A stretch of 64,000 nt of DNA, taken from assembly GCA_022652945.1 (NCBI GenBank), contig JALCRV010000008.1, forward strand, positions 42,219 to 106,218. The letters run 5' to 3'. The stretch comes from Bacilli bacterium. Its GTDB lineage: Bacteria > Bacillota_I > Bacilli_A > RFN20 > CAG-288. The translations under genes were made by a program, and so were the position numbers. The notes beneath the pieces were generated by a model that saw only the letters and a list, made by a program, of their open reading frames with translations, ran no database searches and was not told where the DNA came from. This document shows, in pieces, positions 1 to 8,014 of this stretch; positions within the stretch are counted from its first letter, which is position 1, and each line of letters begins with the position of its first letter.

Positions 1-732
1 GATGAGATTATCGAAAGAGGGACAATATCCCATTCCTTCGGAAACGAGCAGCGCGGCATTGTTGAGCAAGTTAAAACGGGCGGCGATATGCAGAGCGGAA
101 ATCTTTGTTTGCAGAATGTTTTCGATGATGCCCGAATCGATTTGCTGACGCGAGAGGATGAGCGGCTGATCCACCAAATCCTTGGCTTCCACGAATTCCT
201 TCCGGGCCAAATGGTCGTCCTTGCGCATCAAGACCGAAATGATGTCTTTGTGGGGCAGGCGAAGATAACCATAATGCTTAGAGTCCGCCGGTCCGCAGAT
301 CAACGCGAAATCATAAATGCCAGAATCCAGTTTATCCAGGATGTCTTCAACGTCCCCGCTGACGAGAGATAAGGAAAGGCCAGGATGCTCTTTTTCCAGC
401 TTCAGCATCGCCTTCCCAATCTGGCGGACGGCATCGGTCTCGGCCGCCCCAATCGTGATATTGCCCACCAACGCCTCGTCCTTGCTTTTAACTTCGTCTT
501 CCGTCTTCTTTTCTAGGAAGAGCATTTCTTCCGCCCGCTTGCGGAGGATTTTGCCCTCCGGGGTGAGAACGATCTTTTTGCCTCGGACGAACAAGAGGCT
601 TCCCAATTCTTTTTCAAGATCATGGATCTGGCGGGAGAGGGTGGGCTCCGTCAAATAAAGACGAGCGGCCGCTTTCGAAAGGTTTTCTTCTTCGCAAACC
701 GCTAAGAAATACCGCAAAGTCCTTAATTCCAT
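1..732 (-). CDS. LysR-family transcriptional regulator (3' end beyond window)
   Basis: A frame of 244 codons stays open to the window edge, so the C-terminus is missing. It starts at the ATG at 732. The N-terminus reads MELRTLRYFLAVCEEENLSK, followed by AAARLYLTEPTLSRQI, which is the winged helix-turn-helix signature of LysR proteins. The rest fits the periplasmic-binding-like effector domain. It is divergent from the lipoprotein/flavodoxin/hydrolase operon that starts at 837, the usual layout for a LysR protein controlling its neighbour. The inducer cannot be read from the sequence. The gene is more GC-rich than the genes after 9.7 kb. Confidence 0.93.
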   Translation of the reverse strand, partial: MELRTLRYFLAVCEEENLSKAAARLYLTEPTLSRQIHDLEKELGSLLFVRGKKIVLTPEGKILRKRAEEMLFLEKKTEDEVKSKDEALVGNITIGAAETDAVRQIGKAMLKLEKEHPGLSLSLVSGDVEDILDKLDSGIYDFALICGPADSKHYGYLRLPHKDIISVLMRKDDHLARKEFVEAKDLVDQPLILSRQQIDSGIIENILQTKISALHIAARFNLLNNAALLVSEGMGYCPSFDNLI

Positions 733-836
733 GAGGGCTCCATTCTTTTGTGCTCAAAAGGCACAGCTTAATATTGATTATAGGTAATTTTTATATTATA
801 TGTACAGCAGTATCCTAAAGTTAAGAAAGGAACTTC

Positions 837-1367
837 ATGAAGAAAACCCTCATCTGTCTCGTGTCGCTTGCCTTGCTCAGCGCCTGCGGGAAGAACGAAA
901 TACCTGCGAATCACGCCTCAGTTCAGACTGAACCATCGTCTTCCGCCCTCGAAAGCCAAAGCGAATTCCCCACGGTTTCGTCCAGCTTTTCTTCAGAAAG
1001 GTCTTCAAACATGACTCAGCGTTACATTGCAACGATCGGTGAAAAGTCCTATGTCCTTGATCTCGAAGACTCCGACACGGGGAAGGCATTCAAAGCCCTT
1101 CTGCCTCTTAATCTCGAGATGACTGAGCTTAACGGAAACGAGAAGTACCATTACCTCGACACCGCGATCCGCCAGGATAACCCCAGCGTCCCCGCAGGCA
1201 TCCATTCTGGCGATTTGATGCTTTTCGGGAACAGCTGCATCGTCCTCTTCTATCGGGACTTCCAAACCTCCTACAGCTACGTTCGGCTCGGAAAATTAGA
1301 GAATCCCAAGGAGCTTTCTGAAAACGTTGGTCCTTCATCCGTCAATGTCACGTTCGCTATTCAATAA
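837..1367 (+). CDS. Cyclophilin-like-fold lipoprotein
   Basis: 176 aa. A lipoprotein signal peptide ends in the lipobox LLSAC (Cys17), followed by a Ser/Glu-rich linker to about residue 58, so the protein should be anchored outside the membrane. The rest matches the bacterial cyclophilin-like domain (Cyclophil_like2 type): ALLPLNLEMTELNGNEKYHY, then HSGDLMLFG, then CIVLFYRDFQTSYSYVRLG. These proteins share the cyclophilin barrel, but prolyl isomerase activity is not established. A ribosome binding site (AAGAAAGGAA) precedes the start. It is the first gene of a three-gene operon with a flavodoxin-type reductase and an alpha/beta hydrolase, a grouping often found beside LysR regulators in gut bacteria. 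Confidence 0.85.
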   Translation: MKKTLICLVSLALLSACGKNEIPANHASVQTEPSSSALESQSEFPTVSSSFSSERSSNMTQRYIATIGEKSYVLDLEDSDTGKAFKALLPLNLEMTELNGNEKYHYLDTAIRQDNPSVPAGIHSGDLMLFGNSCIVLFYRDFQTSYSYVRLGKLENPKELSENVGPSSVNVTFAIQ

Positions 1368-1382
1368 AAAGGAAACAAACCC

Positions 1383-1925
1383 ATGAACAAGAAAATCGTC
1401 ATCGTCTCCGCCAGCCTCCGCTCCGGCAGCAATTCCGAAACCCTCGCCCAAGAAGTGGCTCGTGGGGCTTCCGAAAACGGAAATAGCGTCGTTTTTCTAT
1501 CGCTGAAAGACAAAGACATCCGTTTCTGCCGAGGCTGCTTGGCTTGCCAAAAAACGGGGAAATGCGCCATCAAAGATGACGTGGCCTCACTACTGCCTCT
1601 CATCTCTTCCGCGGATGTCCTCGTCTTCGCCACTCCGATTTACTATTACGAGATGAGCGGCCAATTGAAGACCTTCCTCGATCGCCTCAACCCACTTTAC
1701 GGAACGGACTATCGGTTCCGCGACGTTTACTTCTTGAGCGTGTCGGCGGACGAAAGCGATGAGGCAGCGGAACGGGCCATCCATGGCCTCCAAGGCTGGA
1801 TCGACTGCTTCCCGAACTGCTCGCTCAAAGCCACGATCCATTTCGGTGGGATCAACGATCCCCTCGCTGCGAAAAAGAACCAATCTGATCTGAAAAAAGC
1901 CTACGATTTCGGCAAAGCCATATAG
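1383..1925 (+). CDS. Flavodoxin-family NAD(P)H-dependent oxidoreductase
   Basis: 180 aa. The N-terminal IVIVSASLRSGSNSETLA is the FMN phosphate-binding loop of the NADPH-dependent FMN reductase/flavodoxin fold. A Cys-rich segment (CRGCLACQKTGKC, about residues 44-56) is typical of the iron-sulfur-flavoprotein-like branch of this family. ATPIYYYEMSGQLKTFLDR is the conserved flavin-contact region. It is predicted to be a cytoplasmic two-electron flavin reductase of unknown substrate. It lies 15 bp after the lipoprotein gene and 11 bp before the hydrolase gene, so the three are probably co-transcribed under the divergent LysR regulator. Confidence 0.88.
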   Translation: MNKKIVIVSASLRSGSNSETLAQEVARGASENGNSVVFLSLKDKDIRFCRGCLACQKTGKCAIKDDVASLLPLISSADVLVFATPIYYYEMSGQLKTFLDRLNPLYGTDYRFRDVYFLSVSADESDEAAERAIHGLQGWIDCFPNCSLKATIHFGGINDPLAAKKNQSDLKKAYDFGKAI

Positions 1926-1936
1926 GAGAAAAAATC

Positions 1937-2914
1937 ATGGAAAAAGAAAAACTCAATCTGACGGAAGAATGGGATAAGGTGTTTCCCGAAAGCCCATTGG
2001 TCAACCACCACAAAGTTACTTTCCTCAACCGCTACGGCATCACGCTGGCCGCTGATGTCTATACGCCCAAAAAGATCATAGGCAGGCTTCCCGCCATTGC
2101 TGTGGCTGGGCCTTTCGGAGCAGTCAAAGAACAATCCTCAGGACTTTATGCCCAAATCATGGCCGAGCGCGGCTTTTACGCGCTCGCCTTTGATCCCTCC
2201 TTCACTGGCGAAAGCGGGGGTCTTCCCCGCGACATCGCCTCGCCCGACATCAACACCGAAGACTTTTCCGCTGCGGTCGATTTCCTCGCGACGGAGCCCG
2301 AAGTGGACACCGAGAGAATCGGTATCATCGGCATCTGCGGTTGGGGCGGAATGGCCCTTAATGCGGCGGCGATCGACACTCGCATCAAGGCGACGGTGAC
2401 CTCCACCATGTATGACATGTCGCGCCAAATCTCTCATGGTTATTTCGATTCCTTGGACGAAAACGGCCGTTATGCTGCTCGGAAGACCTTGGCAGAACAG
2501 CGGACTTCTGATGCCCAACATGGGACGCTCAAGCGGATGGGCGGGGTTCCCGATGTCATCCCGGAGGACGCGCCACAGTTCCTGAAGGACTACCACACCT
2601 ATTACAAGACGAAGCGCGGCTACCACAAACGCTCGGCAAACTCCAATCAGGGCTGGGCGATAACCTCGGCGTGGTCTTTCATGAACATGCCCTTGCTTTC
2701 CTATAGTCCCGAAATCCGCAACGCCGTGCTGATGATCCACGGAGAAAAAGCCCATTCGCTCTATTTCTCGAAAGATGCCTTCGCCAGACTTAAAGGGGCC
2801 AACAAGGAGCTTCTCATTGTCCCGGGGGCCAGTCACATTGATCTCTATGATAACCTTAAGCTGATCCCCTTTGACAAAATCGAGGCTTTCTTTGCGAAAT
2901 ACTTGAATAAATAA
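1937..2914 (+). CDS. Alpha/beta hydrolase (dienelactone-hydrolase/YcjY-like)
   Basis: 325 aa, cytoplasmic, with no signal peptide. The fold is shown by LPAIAVAGPFGAVKEQSSG, then FDPSFTGESGG, a nucleophile elbow GICGWGG, VLMIHGEKAHS and a late GASHIDLYD histidine. The elbow carries Cys where most esterases have Ser, as in dienelactone hydrolases, so a Cys nucleophile is likely. The family (YcjY-like, often next to flavodoxin reductases) has no firmly assigned substrate. It is the last gene of the LysR-linked operon. No clear terminator follows; the next 110 bases lead into the rlmD relic. Confidence 0.85.
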   Translation: MEKEKLNLTEEWDKVFPESPLVNHHKVTFLNRYGITLAADVYTPKKIIGRLPAIAVAGPFGAVKEQSSGLYAQIMAERGFYALAFDPSFTGESGGLPRDIASPDINTEDFSAAVDFLATEPEVDTERIGIIGICGWGGMALNAAAIDTRIKATVTSTMYDMSRQISHGYFDSLDENGRYAARKTLAEQRTSDAQHGTLKRMGGVPDVIPEDAPQFLKDYHTYYKTKRGYHKRSANSNQGWAITSAWSFMNMPLLSYSPEIRNAVLMIHGEKAHSLYFSKDAFARLKGANKELLIVPGASHIDLYDNLKLIPFDKIEAFFAKYLNK

Positions 2915-3029
2915 CCAAGACGAGACGCTATACAAAGGATAGCGAAGCCAAAGACGACGATGCTTTCCCGAGTTTGCCCTATTCTGCAAACGGCCTTTGC
3001 TATTTTAGTCCACACCGAAAGAAGGCCAG

Positions 3030-3145
3030 ATCTCAACCTACCTAGACAGGTGCTCATAGACATGCCGATGAGTAGAACTGTCTGAAGCCCTCTTGCTGTC
3101 GAATGTTTATCGAAGTTTCAAGCTAACCACCGTCTCAACATGTGT
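3030..3145. repeat. Relic of the rlmD 3' end plus downstream sequence (left boundary of accretion region)
   Basis: About 116 bp align imperfectly in direct orientation with 9678-9797, which contains the true 3' end of rlmD. Read on the minus strand, 3107-3145 encodes THVETVVSLKLR and a stop, the same as the RlmD C-terminus except for one residue, but the frame has no RlmD-like sequence upstream of it. A copy of a gene end displaced from its gene is the classic sign of integration at that 3' end. Confidence 0.75.
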
Positions 3146-3326
3146 AGAAGCTACGAAATGTAAGTATGCCCCTGCCCTAGAGACTATGAAGGTGGATATT
3201 TCCCCTATAGCGTCTACTCAAAAGTTTTTTGGATTATTAAAATTGAAAAATGACTGCAAAAAATCGATTAGAATGCTATAATAACGATGAAAACGGAATA
3301 CAATTCAGCTTTAATCGGAGGCCAAT

Positions 3327-4586
3327 ATGATCTACATCCACAGGGCTATTGAAGACTTTATTCTGAAAAACGCCGGCTCTTTCCCGTGCATCACCCTGTA
3401 CGGGCCGCGCCAAGTCGGAAAGTCGACCACCGCCGACGTCCTTTTCGGCAACCGCTTCAAAGAGGTGAACCTGGACGGTTTAGTCGACCGCGCGTTGGCC
3501 AATCAGAACCCCGCCCTGTTCCTCGACACCTATGGCTGGCCCCTCATTATCGATGAGGTTCAGAAAGCCACGCCCCTCCTTTCCGAGATCAAGAAAAAGA
3601 TCGATTCACAGCGCAAACTTTGGCGAGAAGAGGGAAAGAAGCAGGAGCTGATGTACGTCCTTACGGGGTCTTCCCGTTTCGAGCTCGTCAAAGCGGTCAC
3701 CGAATCCCTCGCCGGCCGCTCGGCCATGCTCGAGATGACCTACCTCGACCAAAGCGAGGTCGCCTCGCTTAAGGAAAAACCTTTCACCACGGACATCAAA
3801 GAACTCCTCAAGCGAGAGGCGAATGCCCAGGCCCCGAAACGGACGAGGAACGAGATCTTCGACGATATTTGGGGTGGCTTCATGCCCGATGTCATCGCCG
3901 GCAACAGCGACCGCTCCGTCTACTACCCGTCCTACATCGATTCCTATATCCAGAAGGACATCCAGAGCATCCTGAGGCCGGAGAACGAAATCCGCTTCCG
4001 GGACTTTATGAGGATCATGGCCTTCCGCACGGCCCAGCAAGTCGTCTATTCCGACATCGGAAATCTCATCGGAATCGATGCCAACACCGCCAAGAGTTGG
4101 ATTTCTTTATTGGTGAGTTCCGGCATGGCGATCCTGCTCGAGCCTTACCTCCCCAAGATAAGCAAGCGTATCGTCAAAGCGCCGAAGTTTTATTTTCTTG
4201 ACACTGGCTTGGTCGCCGATCTTTGTGGCTGGCCTAGTGGCAAGATGATTGAGTTTGGGGCGATGTCCGGAGCCTTCTTCGAGACCTTCGTCGTGGCGGA
4301 GATTGTCAAGAACCTTCGCAACCACGGTATCAAGACCGAGGACCATCTCTTCTACTACCGCGACATCGACCAGAAAGAAGTCGATCTCCTCTATGTTGAC
4401 CGCGGCGAGATCTTCCCGATGGAGATCAAAAAATCGCCTAATCCTTCTAAGCCGACGAAGAACTGGAGAGTGCTCGAGAAATACAATCAGCTGATTCTTC
4501 CAGGGCTTGTCATCGACACCACAGACAAGATCACGCCGATTAACGCTATGGCCTACACATACCCGGTTTCGTTACTAGGTCTATAA
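3327..4586 (+). CDS. AAA_14/DUF4143 ATP-binding protein
   Basis: 419 aa. The N-terminal AAA domain has Walker A GPRQVGKST (about residues 26-34), Walker B LIIDEVQ and the LTGSSR motif. The C-terminal half is a DUF4143 domain with a winged-helix-like segment and a final YYRDIDQKEVDLLYVDRG/MEIKKS stretch resembling a degenerate PD-(D/E)XK core. The family is common and mobile in gut bacteria and its role is unknown. GGAGG lies 6 bases before the start, and a TATAAT-like -10 is at 3277-3282. The gene is GC-rich compared with the AT-rich genes that follow. It is the only gene of the first islet. Confidence 0.9.
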   Translation: MIYIHRAIEDFILKNAGSFPCITLYGPRQVGKSTTADVLFGNRFKEVNLDGLVDRALANQNPALFLDTYGWPLIIDEVQKATPLLSEIKKKIDSQRKLWREEGKKQELMYVLTGSSRFELVKAVTESLAGRSAMLEMTYLDQSEVASLKEKPFTTDIKELLKREANAQAPKRTRNEIFDDIWGGFMPDVIAGNSDRSVYYPSYIDSYIQKDIQSILRPENEIRFRDFMRIMAFRTAQQVVYSDIGNLIGIDANTAKSWISLLVSSGMAILLEPYLPKISKRIVKAPKFYFLDTGLVADLCGWPSGKMIEFGAMSGAFFETFVVAEIVKNLRNHGIKTEDHLFYYRDIDQKEVDLLYVDRGEIFPMEIKKSPNPSKPTKNWRVLEKYNQLILPGLVIDTTDKITPINAMAYTYPVSLLGL

Positions 4587-4642
4587 CAAGAGAAAAAGTC
4601 CTTGATAAACTCAGTATCTAGGACCAAAAACCATTGAGATTG

Positions 4643-4682
4643 CATTAAGTTTTTCAACGTTTGACGATAGAAAAGCTTAATG
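4643..4682. terminator. Hairpin after the DUF4143 gene
   Basis: A 13-bp inverted repeat with one mismatch (4643-4655 against 4670-4682, arms CATTAAGTTTTTC and GAAAAGCTTAATG) has a 14-base loop. It lies 57 bp past the stop codon in an otherwise gene-free 338-bp stretch (4587-4924) that also holds the second rlmD-end relic. It probably acts as a terminator, but the arms are AT-rich and there is no long T run. Confidence 0.35.
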
Positions 4683-4811
4683 TCTGCAGATTCAGTTCTT
4701 TAATGTTTGTGGATTTTGAACAAGAGAGATAATTATCGACATTGTATCTACAGGTAAAAATACGGTTTTCCGTTTTCGCAATATTTTTCTAAATGATTAG
4801 TGTTTGTCGGC

Positions 4812-4890
4812 ACCTCTTAACGACAATTCGCATACAGTCTCAACATGCATGGATACGATGGAGTGAATGGTGTTGGGGGTATGTCGGCAC
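4812..4890. repeat. Second relic of the rlmD C-terminal codons
   Basis: On the minus strand 4812-4847 reads HVETVCELSLRG. The flank upstream of it in that reading (4848-4890 on the plus strand) encodes NTIHSIVSM, which resembles the corresponding flank of the 7869 relic (NTIHFNAST) and more weakly that of 3145. The plus-strand run GTGAATGGTGTTGGG here is nearly repeated at 7892-7907. It is interpreted as an attachment-site scar between the first and second islets. Confidence 0.6.
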
Positions 4891-4924
4891 GAGGAAGTTG
4901 ATCTGAGGAAATGGAAAACCAAAC

Positions 4925-5170
4925 TTAGAAAAGGGAATAATCGTTGTCTCCCAGAGACTCAAAGATATCGGATACCTTGATGCCATGATAAGTGGAACCC
5001 CATAAGGTTTCTACATCCGGGACATCTAAAGTATCCTGATAGAATTCGCAGAAGGAAATATAGTCTTTTCTTTTGTCATTATAGTAGGTTACAGAATACT
5101 TCTTACCTTGATAGGTAAGTTCGATTTCGAAACTGTCTTTAACAAGACCTTTTAATTTTTCAATGTTCAT
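4925..5170 (-). CDS. Small acidic protein, function unknown
   Basis: 81 aa, starting MNIEKLKGLVKDSF. Visible features are a beta-rich core (IELTYQGKKYSVTYYNDK) and an acidic C-terminus (SLGDNDYSLF). There is no signal peptide or membrane segment. Short proteins with this general pattern occur in gut Bacillota, but no function is known to me. Its ATG overlaps the stop of the 51-aa gene (ATGA), so translation should be coupled. It is the last gene of a three-gene minus-strand operon in the second islet. Confidence 0.75.
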   Translation of the reverse strand: MNIEKLKGLVKDSFEIELTYQGKKYSVTYYNDKRKDYISFCEFYQDTLDVPDVETLWGSTYHGIKVSDIFESLGDNDYSLF

Positions 5171-5322
5171 TTCTTGTGCCGTTTTCTATACGAAGACTCA
5201 TTCCTTGAAGAAGCGTATCCTTTTCCGTTGTAGCTTCCCCAGCCTCGATAATCATTCCTTTCCTTTCTTTTCTTTTCATACCAGGAAGACTTGGCTTTTC
5301 TGAACTTTCTCAGTCCGAACAT
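5167..5322 (-). CDS. Very basic 51-aa protein, function unknown
   Basis: This frame runs from the ATG at 5322 to the TGA at 5167-5169. It encodes MFGLRKFRKAKSSWYEKKRK and continues rich in Lys, Arg, Ser, Tyr and Gly. It overlaps the end of the upstream 259-aa gene by 13 bases and its TGA overlaps the ATG of the 81-aa gene, so it fills the gap between the two and supports a real coupled operon. Its strong positive charge suggests binding to nucleic acid or to an acidic partner such as the 81-aa protein. That is inference only. Confidence 0.6.
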   Translation of the reverse strand: MFGLRKFRKAKSSWYEKKRKERNDYRGWGSYNGKGYASSRNESSYRKRHKK

Positions 5323-6089
5323 GGCTTACCCTCCTCTTTGTCTTCTTTAGACGTTTCTTTGTCGATGAAGTCCATGACGGACTCCATATCATCATCAGTC
5401 ACTTTAATTTTTTTGCTTGTCTTGCTGACTCGGCTGACCTGCCCTAAATTTACTAGGTATACTTCCTTCTTGTCTTCTGATATTGCTGGTATCTGGTTTC
5501 CTCCTTCTTCAAGAATAGGCTCGATGCTTAACGGGACAGCGTTGATTATTTCTTTTGTGTCCATATAGAAAGAAGCAACTTCACTGAGCTTTATGCATTC
5601 CTCTATGCTGCTGATAATCTTATAAGACTTCAGCATCTCTCTCTGGAAGAAAGGCTTAGAGGCGTATTCGTTAAGCAGGGACTTGATATAGGCTGTGAAT
5701 CCCATATCTACTTTCCGCAAGACGGAATCGTGGATATAGATAAAATCATTTTTGTGTTCCTTGTTTATTCGGAAAGAAAGGTTGGTGGAGGCATCAGTAG
5801 AGAAGTCGAAAGAATCGAGATAGATGCCGTAAAGGCTGTTTTCAATCGCGCTTACAAGCTTCTCATCACCTTTGTTCGCCTTCAGAAGCCTCTCATGAAG
5901 ATCTTCTCTGTACGAATTGAGGTTTGGCACAAGTTCGTTGATATAGCCTCCGACGTTGGGCTTCTTGTCTTTTATGAACTTGAAACGATAGGCATCGAAG
6001 CAAAGGATGTCATAGATTCCTGTCGAGATGTCGAAGTTTGTCGTTTCTTTGAACAGATATCTTTCGTATTCCACAAATAAATTATACAA
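5310..6089 (-). CDS. Conserved-looking protein of unknown function, head of islet operon
   Basis: 259 aa, starting MYNLFVEYERYLFKETTNFD. It is mostly alpha-helical and charged, with a central segment DFIYIHDSVLRKVDMGF and an acidic, Lys-rich tail ending KEDKEEGKPCSD. There is no signal peptide, membrane helix or recognised catalytic motif. It is first in the operon with the 51-aa and 81-aa proteins and is divergent from the toxin-like gene at 6253. An AT-rich 163-bp intergenic region presumably holds both promoters. Its position in an islet full of toxin/immunity genes makes a conflict role possible, but nothing in the protein shows it. Confidence 0.75.
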   Translation of the reverse strand: MYNLFVEYERYLFKETTNFDISTGIYDILCFDAYRFKFIKDKKPNVGGYINELVPNLNSYREDLHERLLKANKGDEKLVSAIENSLYGIYLDSFDFSTDASTNLSFRINKEHKNDFIYIHDSVLRKVDMGFTAYIKSLLNEYASKPFFQREMLKSYKIISSIEECIKLSEVASFYMDTKEIINAVPLSIEPILEEGGNQIPAISEDKKEVYLVNLGQVSRVSKTSKKIKVTDDDMESVMDFIDKETSKEDKEEGKPCSD

Positions 6090-6252
6090 CTTGTATAGAT
6101 AATATTTAACATTTGCATTTCATTATATTATAAAAAAGGCTATTTTAAGCAAAAGTTGTGCATAATTTTGCTCAATCAAAATAGACACAATCTATTTATT
6201 TAATGGACTTATTATATTCTTGTAGGCAGAAAAATTATAAAGGAGAAGCAAT

Positions 6253-6642
6253 TTGATGAATCGATATAAAAGAGTCCCTTCCCATGAAAGCAAGGATTTT
6301 GGGAAAAAGTACGAGGATGAGGTTGCTAGAATAATAGGTAAGTTAATTAAGATAACATCAAGAGGTAAGGTGTATTATAAAAACGGGAGGCGTTTTTGCG
6401 AGACTGATATTGAAACAAAAAGCAGCGCAATCGAGGTTAAGAGTGGCCGCGGGAATGACATGCTCAGTCAATTGAACAGGTATTCTCAAGTGACAAAAAA
6501 AGAGCCGATTGGATTTGGAAAAAAGCTCAGATTACCTAACAAAAGAGAAATAAGAAAAAGATTTAAGTTATTTGAAGACGAAGATTCTTTAACAGATTAT
6601 TTAGTTTCAAAAGGCGACGGAAAAAGATGGAGGAAAAAATAA
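6253..6642 (+). CDS. Restriction-endonuclease-fold toxin tip (orphan)
   Basis: 129 aa. E23, then D52 and E61-x-K63 in ETDIETKSSAIEVKSG form the acidic/Lys pattern of the PD-(D/E)XK nuclease fold. A basic helical tail ends SKGDGKRWRKK. Domains of this size are typical of the C-terminal toxins of polymorphic toxin systems, and here there is no delivery domain in front. The next gene starts 1 base after the stop, the usual toxin-immunity layout. GGAG precedes the start by 8-9 bases. Nuclease activity is inferred from the motif; a housekeeping nuclease-like protein cannot be fully excluded. Confidence 0.65.
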   Translation: MMNRYKRVPSHESKDFGKKYEDEVARIIGKLIKITSRGKVYYKNGRRFCETDIETKSSAIEVKSGRGNDMLSQLNRYSQVTKKEPIGFGKKLRLPNKREIRKRFKLFEDEDSLTDYLVSKGDGKRWRKK

Positions 6643-6643
6643 T

Positions 6644-7027
6644 ATGAATGACATTACATATTTAACGAAATCAATTATCAGCAAGGAAGAATATAGTTCA
6701 ATAATTTCTGGCATCGATGGCGCCCATCTTGAAGATAACGGAAACGGTCAGCTTTGGATTGATCTCGATGGTAAGAAAGGAACTCAGATGATCATTACAT
6801 TGGTCACCATTAAGGATGGCATCATTGATTTTGGATTTAATCCTAAGCTGTCTTATAGAGCATCTGAATTGCCATTCGAAAAGCCGGTATTTAATATAGC
6901 TCAGTACAGAAATTCCGCTCTAGCTTCAATAGTCATTCGTGCCTTGGGAGAAAAGCACCCGGAATTGAAGTATATGTCGGACTATATGGAAAAATTCGAG
7001 CCAGTATCCAAGAAACTAAAATTATAA
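6644..7027 (+). CDS. Probable immunity protein for the adjacent nuclease-like toxin
   Basis: 127 aa, acidic and soluble, starting MNDITYLTKSIISKEEYSSI. It starts 1 base after the toxin stop, and its ribosome binding site (GGAGG) lies inside the last codons of the toxin gene. No known immunity family was recognised; the assignment rests on position, size, charge and the recurring layout in this islet. The junction sequence is repeated at 7143-7158, before the next immunity-like gene. Confidence 0.6.
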   Translation: MNDITYLTKSIISKEEYSSIISGIDGAHLEDNGNGQLWIDLDGKKGTQMIITLVTIKDGIIDFGFNPKLSYRASELPFEKPVFNIAQYRNSALASIVIRALGEKHPELKYMSDYMEKFEPVSKKLKL

Positions 7028-7028
7028 T

Positions 7029-7154
7029 GTAATAAGCTTTCACGCGCTAAATAATGTTCTCGGATTATTTGATGAGACTGGATTTTACCTTCTATCAAAA
7101 GGGGATGAAAAACCTCGAATGTATTCCAGAATAAAATATTGTAGGAAAAAATAA
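7029..7154 (+). pseudogene. Remnant tail of a second toxin
   Basis: An open frame without a start encodes LFDETGFYLLSKGDEKP and ends IKYCRKK-stop. This resembles the end of the intact toxin (SKGDGKRWRKK). It is followed after 1 base by an immunity-type gene, with the same AGGAAAAAATAATATG junction as at 6635-6646. It is read as the surviving 3' end of a toxin gene whose body was lost. Confidence 0.55.
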
Positions 7155-7155
7155 T

Positions 7156-7581
7156 ATGAAAGATGCTGAATTTATAGTTGATGGGACGCTAACTGAAGAA
7201 TACCTCATTGGAATCATCAAAGAGTTGAAATGGAATTTTGCGACTAAAGAAGAGTCAGATGGCAAGAATATAAATGTATTAGATCACAATGGTAATTTCT
7301 TGGGAACTATTTACTTAACGAGAATCAAGCAAAATGGTGAAGTCTCTTATGGCGAAGACTCATTGCAAATCGAAAAATATTTTGAAGATTGTCAATTTAA
7401 AATGGCTCAGCCTATTATATATTTTATTGACTTCACTTCGGAGACACGCCATTTTCCCAAGAATCTTATTAAGCGGATGGCCAAGGATCATCATGAGATT
7501 TGGTTTTGGATTGAAGGTTCGGATTATCTTAGACCTTATTGCGGTTTCGCAAGATTGTTCAAGAAAAAACTGCCCATATAA
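7156..7581 (+). CDS. Orphan immunity-type protein
   Basis: 141 aa, soluble, starting MKDAEFIVDGTLTEEYLIGI. It has a central IYFIDFTSETRHFP segment and a basic end. No family was recognised. It sits 1 base after a degraded toxin tail, so it probably protects against a toxin whose gene is no longer complete here. The gene is AT-rich, like the rest of 4.6-9.5 kb. Confidence 0.6.
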   Translation: MKDAEFIVDGTLTEEYLIGIIKELKWNFATKEESDGKNINVLDHNGNFLGTIYLTRIKQNGEVSYGEDSLQIEKYFEDCQFKMAQPIIYFIDFTSETRHFPKNLIKRMAKDHHEIWFWIEGSDYLRPYCGFARLFKKKLPI

Positions 7582-7610
7582 TAACATTAGGCTAAAAATA
7601 ATGTGTTTAT

Positions 7611-7676
7611 AGTGAATCCCTAATGCTGGACTTTAAATAGTATTGTAGCCCAGGTCCAACTATTGGGTTCACTACA
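7611..7676. repeat. Imperfect inverted repeat in a gene-free stretch
   Basis: About 22-base arms (TAGTGAATCCC... against ...GGGTTCACTA) pair at roughly 16 of 22 positions around a 22-base loop. It lies in the 433-bp stretch 7582-8014, which has no convincing gene. The same stretch contains the third rlmD-end relic. It could be a terminator for the 7156 gene or the end of a decayed mobile element. Confidence 0.35.
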
Positions 7677-7838
7677 GTTTTCTTTTCTGCCATTTTTATA
7701 CACATCTTAATATGTTCCAAATGTCGCACTTTTGGCGAAATTCACTGAAAAAGTATTTATTAGCCTTAATTTTACTGCAAAAGCCCGTTACCCACAAAAT
7801 ATCCAATGTCGCCAACATGCCACCAACAGGACAATGGA

Positions 7839-7922
7839 CTACTTCTTTAACACTAAAGCAACGACCGTCTCTAAAGGGGTTGAAGCGTTGAAGTGAATGG
7901 TATTGGGACGAGGTTGACCAAA
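7839..7922. repeat. Third relic of the rlmD C-terminal codons
   Basis: On the minus strand 7839-7880 reads TPLETVVALVLKK and a stop, matching the RlmD ending (HVETVVSLKLR). The plus-strand bases AAGCAACGACCGTCTC closely match AAGCTAACCACCGTCTC at 3120. The sequence to its right (7880-7922) resembles the right flank at 4848. It is interpreted as the scar between the second and third islets. Confidence 0.65.
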
Positions 7923-8014
7923 GGAAGTGGATTTGTTGAGATTGCAAATAATAATCAATTCTTAGAGATTTTTCTATTTTTGATGCCAAGTCTTTCCGAA
8001 TAAGGTACTTTCTC

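Noticed and set aside
2138..2989. 283-codon open frame antisense to the alpha/beta hydrolase gene
   Set aside because: It is a mirror frame caused by GC-rich codons; it has no ribosome binding site or recognisable domain, while the plus-strand hydrolase is clear.
3093..3281. 62-codon plus-strand frame
   Set aside because: It overlaps the rlmD-end relic on the opposite strand and shows no domain; the relic explains the sequence.
7696..7989. 97-codon minus-strand frame
   Set aside because: It covers the third rlmD relic in a different frame from ETVV and shows no domain.
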